From Carettochelys insculpta (lineage: Eukaryota; Chordata; Testudines; Carettochelyidae), in contig NC_134137.1 of the NCBI RefSeq assembly GCF_033958435.1, positions 227,891,501-227,955,500 of the forward strand: DNA of 64,000 nt. Direction: 5' to 3'. Below are positions 57,205 through 64,000 of this stretch, piece by piece. The position numbers were made by a program, and so were the translations under genes. The notes under the pieces were generated by a model. The model was not told the origin of the DNA. It searched no databases and saw only the letters and a program-made list of their open reading frames with translations. How positions within the stretch are numbered: position 1 is the stretch's first letter; every line of letters starts with the position of its first letter.

Positions 57205-57699
57205 TCTGATGGGGCCATAATAGACCATAGTCTTTTGTGAGAGTTGAGACCCCCTTGAACAGAAAGTCCTGCTCATTTGCTGGATCAGACAGAAGGCCTC
57301 ATGTCAGTTTAAATGCCACATTTAAAGGCCATTCTTTATCTGTCAGTCTCTGGAAAATCCAGTTCTAACTAGTATATGCAAGCCTCTCCCAACATGATAC
57401 CTCTCTGCAGGTGTTTATAACCCATGTGATAACTTTATTAAATAAAAATCTGCATTACCTAAAACATTAAAAAACACATCTTTTCAAATATTGTCTCTTC
57501 TCCTGAGATTTCCTGAAAAAGGTGGTTCATCAAGGAATGACAAGGAAAACTTAAGTGCAAAGACAAATTCTCATCGGAAGAGACTTTTAAAAATACATTG
57601 TTTAATTTGACATGGATTCAAAAAGAGAAAGCATGTCTTCATATATAATATATATGAGTTAATGGCATAGAGAGAGCTGGTCTGGAGTTGTGTTCTTAC

Positions 57700-58072
57700 C
57701 TTACAAAACATTACAAGGAGAAACTCAATAAAATTGAATGGTGGCAAATTCAATACTGATAAAAGGAAATACTTTTTCAAGCAAAGTGTAATTAGATTGC
57801 CACATCATGCAATGTGGTCATAATTTCCTAGGATTCAAAGAGTTACAGTAGATCATGCAAAAAGGAATTTAGAAGCAAAAATATCTCTTGCATTAAACCA
57901 GTAAAGATTAGAAAATGACTTCCTACAGAACAAATTAGCCGTCAGCTGTCTGCCCTAGGTTTTTTTGCATCATCTCTGAAGCATCTGGTGTTGGTCATTG
58001 TCAGACCAAGATTCTGGACTGGATGGACTACTGTGTCTGATCCATTATGGTAGTTCCTGTGTTCTTACATTA
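57700..58072 (+). mobile_element. CR1 LINE 3' end, + strand
   Basis: AAGCATCTGGTGTTGGTCAT followed by TGTCAGACCAAGATTCTGGA, then GGTAGTTCCTGTGTTCTTA is a standard CR1 3' end. The upstream part is old and 5'-truncated. Confidence 0.75.
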
Positions 58073-60426
58073 TGGAGATGGGTGGGGCACCATATTCATT
58101 ATAGTAGACTGGTGCAATGGGGATAAAGATAAGAGAATCATTACAATGTAATTGCATTGGTTTTTAGGTTTTTCAGAAAGGGAACGTGTATTAATGTGTT
58201 TTGTGTCTTCATTTTTGGTGGCTGGATTGTTTACAGCTGACATTGACTTTCATATACAGCGTTATACTCAGTAGTAAAAAAATTCACTTTGATATGTGAT
58301 CAACCATATGAGGTTTAGAAAACTTATAAAAATGTGAATCACAATAAAATGAAATTCTTACAACTTTAACAGTTGTGAATTCTGTTATTGTCAAAAAGCT
58401 TTTATGGGAATTTTTACTTTTACTTATCTAGAACCTTTTGGGGGTAAACGTAAACAATACTCCGAAATATGTCTCTTAAAGGCCTTTAATAAATGTGAAG
58501 TTACTAAGCAACTACAAGTGTATGTGTCACAGTAACAGGGTAGCTAGCTCTCTGTCTGCTTCCTGGTTTCCCTAAGTGCACACCCTCATGTGTTTGACCT
58601 CATACTTTTGCATCTCTTTTGAAAGAATTTTGCAAATTTCCTGTGTTTGGATTGGGCCCTGGACTTCAGTACCTAGTATATCCACCAACTTTATCCTGCA
58701 GGTTTGTCTGAATTTAGGTAACTGCAGTTAGCAGGCCAAAAATCACCATTGGCCCCACAGCAAGGTGTGGGGAGTGACTCTGTGCCCTGGAAGGGGTGTG
58801 GCCTAAGGCAGTTAACCACAGCACTGCCCCACCCCACCCTCCGAGCCACATAGAGCAGTGCAGCATCACTGCCACCATATTTCAAAGGGCCTGGAGCTCT
58901 GGCCACCGGTGCTGCTACTTTGACAGCAGCAGCCAGAGCTCCAGGCTCCTTTGAAATAAATGCCAGGCTCCAGGGTGATGGCCCTCTGCCTCCCCTTGTC
59001 AGCCTTGATCATCTGGGTCAAAATGAGCAAGAGACAGAGGCAAACTCTTAATCAGTCTTAAGTGCTTATCAAGGCGACTCTCTTAAGCCATTGTTGTCCT
59101 TCCTGCCTGTATTCCCTTATAGCTGTCTAATAAATTCACCCAGTAGAGTCATACAGCAAACATCCCAATAATCATGCTTATATACTATATTCATAAATTA
59201 TTACAAAGCAGCCTCACAACTGTCACAGTTAATTAACGTTCAGCTGCATTGACTAATCTTGTACCTTATTAAATTGCAAAAATATCCTTGATTTGAAGTT
59301 AATTGGATCTCCAATTGTTTAGCACTTCTGAAAAACAGATCAGTTTTATTTCAGAATGTAATTATGGATGTAGGAGCCTCGCCGCACAGGTCTGAAAAAT
59401 TTGGCCCTAATTCTTATGAAAATGATCAGGTCAGACATCAAAACATTTTCAAAATCAGCGGCCCCAAGCAGGTATAAGCGAGACAGTTTAAAGGTTCCAT
59501 TATATGGTTTCTTGTAAAATCAGACAGAAGTCTGCATTTTTTAGATTTTTGTAATTAATCACACCCAAAGTTAATTGAAAATGAAAAATTAGAGCTATTG
59601 GTAAGGTTCTTTCACCTAAACACTAAAATCTTGATAGTGACGAGTCCCTGTGCCAGAGATGGACACAGTTGTTCTAGCACTGAAACAGCTCCACCAGTGA
59701 TATCTGTGGAAGACAAGGCATTGTATTTTTGATTCTGTGTCTATCCTTGCTCAGAGCAGATCTAGATTATGTGGTAGTAAAAATTCCAGCAGCCAGCCCA
59801 CACTAGCATTCCCTTGCTAAGGCCTCAGCTGAGGAGAAACCAGAGCCTGTGCAAATGGGAGTGAATATTGTGTGGCAGGAGATATTATGCCTCTTTGAAG
59901 CACGATGCTCCAGACGTCCCAGTGGGAAGTCATGACTCTTCATTGTCCACACTGCAGTGAGCAGCTTACTGCCATAATTAAATCCCTAAACAGCATCCCC
60001 ATCATATAAGCTGTCTTGCACCATATACATTTACTGTTACTTTCAGATAGCATTACCATCATTTTTACATCTGTTTCTCAGATTAGCCATCATGTCTGAA
60101 AAAGTACCTGATTACTGGCCTGTTGGTTTGGGGTTTTGTTTTTTTTGTTTTGTTTTTTTTTAGTCACCACTACTCGATTTCCTCTTCTCCCTGTGTCACT
60201 ATTTGTTTCCCACTTCAGTGATTATTTTTTAATTTCCTGAGAAGTTGAAAATATGCAGAAATATTTTCATACCAATTTGGCAAGGATGAGTAGGGTTGAG
60301 TCATGCCAGAACTATTTAACTTTCAAGCTTTGTTTACATGATGCCATTTATGATGTGAAGTCAGCCAAGAAAGTTGAAGTGCATCCTGCTGAATTGAACT
60401 TAACTTTTTAACTCAATTTTTTTCAG
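58073..60426. other. Intron with a hairpin, otherwise unremarkable
   Basis: 58879-58957 is an inverted repeat (ATTTCAAAGGGCCTGGAGCT against AGCTCCAGGCTCCTTTGAAA). 60133-60165 is T/G low complexity. The rest shows no exon or named repeat, up to the TTTTTTTCAG acceptor at 60426. Confidence 0.5.
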
Positions 60427-60492
60427 GCCTGACTGAACTCACTGACAGTCCAGTTTCTCTGGAGCTGGAACGTTGCAAGTCTCCCACTTCAG
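60427..60492 (+). CDS. STXBP5L: STXBP5L symmetric exon in the linker, 22 codons
   Basis: The acceptor TCAATTTTTTTCAG ends at 60426 and the donor is TTCAG|GTAAAA at 60492/60493. The 66-nt exon completes a serine (after the cassette exon) or glycine (if that is skipped), then reads LTELTDSPVSLELERCKSPT then S plus one base. It is also phase 1-1. LTELTDSPVSLELERCKSPTS matches STXBP5L as I remember it; STXBP5 has a different run before RCKSPTS. The next exon, expected to continue this Ser-rich linker, is not in the window. Confidence 0.94.
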
Positions 60493-61480
60493 GTAAAAGT
60501 CATTGGCAACTATTCTTGCAGTCTGTATATGCCATTCATGTCATACATCTCTGTGTTTCATTAATCCCAAGGAAGTGAAGTACATAGTCATTTGTATTTA
60601 TAAAAATGGAGCTTATTTGGACAGTCGAACTTTCTGCTTATCAAGGCATAGTGTTCAGAGAGTACATTTAAATTAAAGCAGAGGTAAAATGACGATGGTG
60701 TGTAGTGGGAGAAAGAGGTATGAACTCATTTGAACTGACAGTTTCTTGAAGGACCATATTCCTGTATTTCACACTGACTCTCTCATATTTTTGTTAGAGA
60801 ATAATTCTTCAGATCTTTAGAAGGTGCTTCCTAACTGGCCTTTTTAAGTGATGTTTTCAACATAAGCAGGATCTATTTTTTTAATTATATAGTAGTTTGA
60901 AATGTTGTGATGTGGAGAGGGTAAATTTTAATTCCTGGGAGCAGCTGATGTCTAAAGTGCTTCTAGAATTATGTTGTAGAAACAGTATCAAAGAAAACTC
61001 AGTAACACCAGTCTCCATCTTTGCATGCCAGAGGTGGTCTACCCATTTGATCCTGAAAGTGAAATCCTGACCTCCTTGAAATTAGGGACAAAACAGAGAG
61101 AGAGAGAATCACAATGCAGGGCAATTTCCTTTTGGTGGTTCAGCAAGGGCACCCACTCTCAGCTTTCTTCTTCCCAAGTCATTGCCTTTCTGAGTAGAAT
61201 CTCAGTTTAGGGTGTCCAGGTGGCAAGTGTGAAAAGTCAAGATGGGGGATAGAGAATAATATGTGCCTACATAAGAACAAGCTCCAAATATTGGGACTGT
61301 CTTTATAAAATCAGGACATCTGATCACCCTATTCACAGTTCTCTTCATTTTTATGGGGATATTGCCAGGCTGTGCCATTCTTTACTTTCAATGTGTCTTT
61401 CCCAGCATAAACATGTTGTCAAATAATACCTGCTCCTTTGTCTACAGTGACAAATAGTAGGTGCAACTGGTAGTTATAAA
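60493..61480. other. Intron, no feature recognised
   Basis: Start of the next STXBP5L intron. Nothing recognisable. Confidence 0.45.
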
Positions 61481-61990
61481 TAGCACACTGTTCTAGGTAT
61501 ACCAGACTATATTAGTCTTAAGGTAAAAGCATTATAGAGAAAACATTAAAAACAATAAAAGGACCTACGTGCGTGCTAATAAATTTATCAGATGTCACCC
61601 CAGTCCTAACATGGATTCTGACAGGCTCAGTCCTTCTGGCCCTAGCCTAAGAATTGGGACCCTCCCTCGACCAGGGCTTCTGTCTCTTTGCTGGTCCAAT
61701 AAGAAAGTTCTGAGCTAGCTTAAAACCAGGGTATTTATCTGACGTCTCTTTCCATGTCTGTCAGTCCCCAGAGAATCCAGTAGCATATGTGTACCTTTTC
61801 AATGGGGTGTCTTCTCTGGAGATGTTACAACCTGAGTGAATTTGCCTAACCATTGTGTGCTTTACTCTTGTTTTCTCTTCACATGGTAATACAAACAATT
61901 CCACGGTAGCACATACACAATTTCATTTTTAGTTCAGTGACCTCCAAAGACATTTAAACAAGTTCAGTAAGATTTTACTAAATCAGTAAA
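61481..61990. mobile_element. Dispersed repeat, LTR-like, copy C
   Basis: AGCATTATAGAGAAAACATT and CCTAAGAATTGGGACCCTCC match 14188-14205 and 14346-14365 of copy A in the same order. Limits approximate, class unknown. Confidence 0.45.
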
Positions 61991-62544
61991 ATTAATGAGA
62001 ATATTGCTGTAAATAGTTAGTATATCACAACAATTTCAGCTGTTTCTCTAGGAACTTCTTTTGTGATGGTCTAGTCAGTATTAATTTGTCCCAGGGTGGA
62101 CTTTCAGCTAGTCCTTTATATTTGCTGTGGAGAAGTAGCTACAGCCGTAAGGTAGCCATTTTGCCTATGGTGCTGCAAACAGCAACTCCTTTTCTATCCT
62201 TTTGGTAAGTATTTTTAGCTATTATCATATTTTATATTATATGTCCTGTCTTATTCATGAGGAGTTAAATGTCCACAAGCATGCTATTCAAATCTTCAGC
62301 CTTTGTCTTCCGTATTGTATTAAACTTAAAAAGGTCATGGTCACTCCAAATCTGGTTTACAAATTAGTATATTGTAAAATCTACAATGACATTTGTAAAA
62401 CTGCAACAGAATTAGTTGTGACTTTTTTAAAGAAATGACTCCTGTAGTATTTGCAACCCAAATGTTGCAGTTCTGACAACATGAGAGTGATACTGGATAG
62501 AGCAATATTTCTAGCCCCAAGAATTCAGTATCATGATTTAAGCT

Positions 62545-62690
62545 TAGTGTTGCCAACCCTCCAGGATTGGCCTGGAATCTCCTGGAATTGATATTGATCT
62601 TCTGGTAACTCTGGAAAGCAATCTGGGAAATTTTAATAGGATAATTTAAGGAAATGACATTATGTCATGTAGATTTAAAAAAAAAAAAAA
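62545..62690 (+). mobile_element. Short dispersed repeat starting TTGCCAACCCTCCAGGATTG
   Basis: TTGCCAACCCTCCAGGATTG then GCCTGGAATCTCCTGGAATT and an ATTATGTCATGTAGATT phrase belong to a common reptile repeat. It ends in an A-run at about 62675-62690. Confidence 0.5.
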
Positions 62691-63102
62691 GTGTCCCAGA
62701 ATATCTTCTGTTACAGTTTGCAGTCCTACTTAGGTGCCCAAAACTAGTGAAATTGGCTTAAAATTAACAAATGTTATCTTCTGGTTTTTGAGCCATTAGT
62801 GTGCATTCTCCAGTTTTTCTCTGCAGCCACGAAGGCTAGACACTTAATTTCTCTTTTTAATATAAGATGATGTTCTCATATACGCCCCAGCCTTGAAACA
62901 TGTGTTCTTAAAACTCATGTAGAGGTAAGATGCTGTTGGGACTATTCATAATAGTAAAGTTAAGTGCATATTTTTTTCTAATGCTGTCCAAAACTGCCTG
63001 GTTTAGATCAGCTGATTTCCAGATATTTTCAAAGTGATCTTACATTTGTTTATCTCTTTGTCTTTTTGGGAAGCAGTAGTCATAGTAAACCACGACTGTT
63101 TT

Positions 63103-63170
63103 ATGTTTTATCAAAACAAAACAGCAGTCATATGATAGAATACAGACTAACACGGCTATCTTTCTGGTTT
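63103..63170 (+). mobile_element. Tail fragment of the hammerhead-like fold-back family
   Basis: ATACAGACTAACACGGCTAT followed by CTTTCTG matches the tails at 20380-20400 and 12870-12888. Only the tail is present. Confidence 0.55.
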
Positions 63171-64000
63171 ATGTTTTATGAACTCTTTTAGTGCTTCGTC
63201 TGAGCGCGCCAATATTTACTGTATTTGTCTTTGAAGTGTAAATGTAATTACCAGCTGAAATTTTATTTGCAGTGGCTGTCATTCAAAAATACCTCTAGTA
63301 AGAAACAAATTTTATTTTAAATGATCCATATTTAATCTTTAAACAAGTATAAATTATATGCAAAATGTAAAGCTGGTTCTGGATCAGTATATTGCTTACA
63401 ATAAGGAGCAAATCTATGACCCCTCACAGTCGGAGTAACTAAATGGTGAAAATGGGATTGCCAGGGAATTTGAGAGTGAGAATCCCTATGACATGGGAAC
63501 CATTGAGTTACTTAATGTTGCCTCAGGGCTTCAGTAACCCTTGTAGCTCTTGGCCCTTGTCTTTCTTGGGAAGATGATTGGTAGATCTGCATTGTTATGT
63601 GTGCACTAGCCACAATCCTATTACTCCCTGTGATCCGCACAGTATTCATTTGATGTAACACACAAGGACCCCAAGGAACTAGGCTCCAGAACAGACTCCA
63701 CCCAATCCTCTGTTGTCTGCTCTACCCACCTGGACAAGCAGACCATGAGCCGCAGAATAGGCATTAGGAACTGGTTTTCGGCAAATATGACAACAGCAAG
63801 AGGTCCAGAATCACTCTCACTGGTGAAAGATGGTGCAAATTTCTATCCTGGAGCACACTGCATGACTCCCAGCTTTGCCTCCATGCCAGATGATGTGGCT
63901 AGGTTCCGTCAGGAATCCAGGGACATTTCCGTTGCATTCTGGCCTCTATCAGAACTCTACTGATGTAGGCTACTTGGATAAATCATCACATATGCAGCCT
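63171..64000. other. Intron, no feature recognised
   Basis: A 72-codon + strand frame at 63745-63963 has no motif that I recognise and no splice context that fits STXBP5L. Not called as a gene. Confidence 0.45.

Larger units (their letters stand above)
1..64000 (+). other. STXBP5L: STXBP5L (tomosyn-2) gene, internal part
   Basis: The window lies inside one large gene on the + strand. Six exons join into one open frame of 807 nt, and the peptide reads like tomosyn, the syntaxin-binding LGL-family protein that inhibits SNARE-driven exocytosis at the presynaptic and secretory plasma membrane. Paralogue choice: the exons read VDFMQKTVLLSMGTIDLYG and LTELTDSPVSLELERCKSP, which match STXBP5L as I remember it; STXBP5 differs clearly at these places. 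Introns inside the window are 13193-30924, 31098-45692, 45819-51233, 51386-52792 and 52865-60426, and the flanking introns run off both ends. No promoter, start codon, stop codon or polyadenylation site of the gene is here. Almost all intron sequence is transposon-derived. The paralogue call is from memory, without an alignment. Confidence 0.93.

Noticed and set aside
58879..58957. Hairpin as a microRNA precursor
   Set aside because: It is a GC-rich repeat-like inverted repeat with an internal CAGCAG run; nothing shows precise processing or conservation.
63745..63963. 72-codon frame as next STXBP5L exon
   Set aside because: The peptide does not resemble the expected Ser-rich linker and no suitable splice sites flank it.

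Overview
This is vertebrate genomic DNA, most likely from a cryptodiran turtle. Two tRNA-derived SINEs (1692-1916 and 16239-16425) have the head and CR1-like 3' end of the turtle Cry I / Pol III SINE family. CR1 LINE remnants, DIRS tyrosine-recombinase retrotransposon sequence and many palindromic DNA transposons surround them. The species cannot be fixed by eye.

The only cellular gene I can support is STXBP5L (tomosyn-2), on the + strand. Six internal coding exons lie at 12975-13192, 30925-31097, 45693-45818, 51234-51385, 52793-52864 and 60427-60492. All splice phases are compatible, all exons lack stop codons, and all are joined by GT-AG introns of 1.4 to 17.7 kb. They encode the end of the second beta-propeller region and the start of the variable linker. 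The N-terminal propeller exons and the C-terminal SNARE exons lie outside the window. The last two complete exons are symmetric (phase 1-1), so they can be skipped without changing frame.

Nearly everything else is intronic transposon sequence. 1-5190: a GC-rich tandem repeat, LINE and SINE remnants and two fold-back DNA elements. About 5195-11862: an almost full-length but decayed DIRS element (inverted termini, gag, RT/RNase H, tyrosine recombinase, internal complementary region), split by a 682-bp MITE. 12.7-20.5 kb: exon 1, MITE, SINE and old repeats. 20551-25300: a 4.75-kb Harbinger transposon with a Myb-like gene and an opposing transposase gene, both broken, sitting in the tail of a CR1. 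25.3-33.6 kb: CR1, DIRS and hAT remnants with nested insertions. 34.3-44.5 kb: paired MITEs, and a minus-strand CR1 carrying three separate later insertions (Harbinger-type MITE, hAT MITE, RTE LINE), then a plus-strand CR1. 45.7-64 kb: four STXBP5L exons among L2-like, CR1, DIRS-gag and MITE copies.

The strongest pattern beyond the gene is one family of terminal inverted repeats, starting GGCTGYGTCTACAC. It occurs eight times: on the Harbinger element and on seven non-autonomous elements of 233 to 682 bp. Seven of the eight have an exact 3-bp target duplication, and the target triplets are not the TWA usual for PIF/Harbinger. A second pattern is a fold-back family whose three copies have 10- to 11-bp target duplications and carry a degenerate hammerhead-like core. 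I found no prokaryotic features, CRISPR arrays or structural RNA genes.
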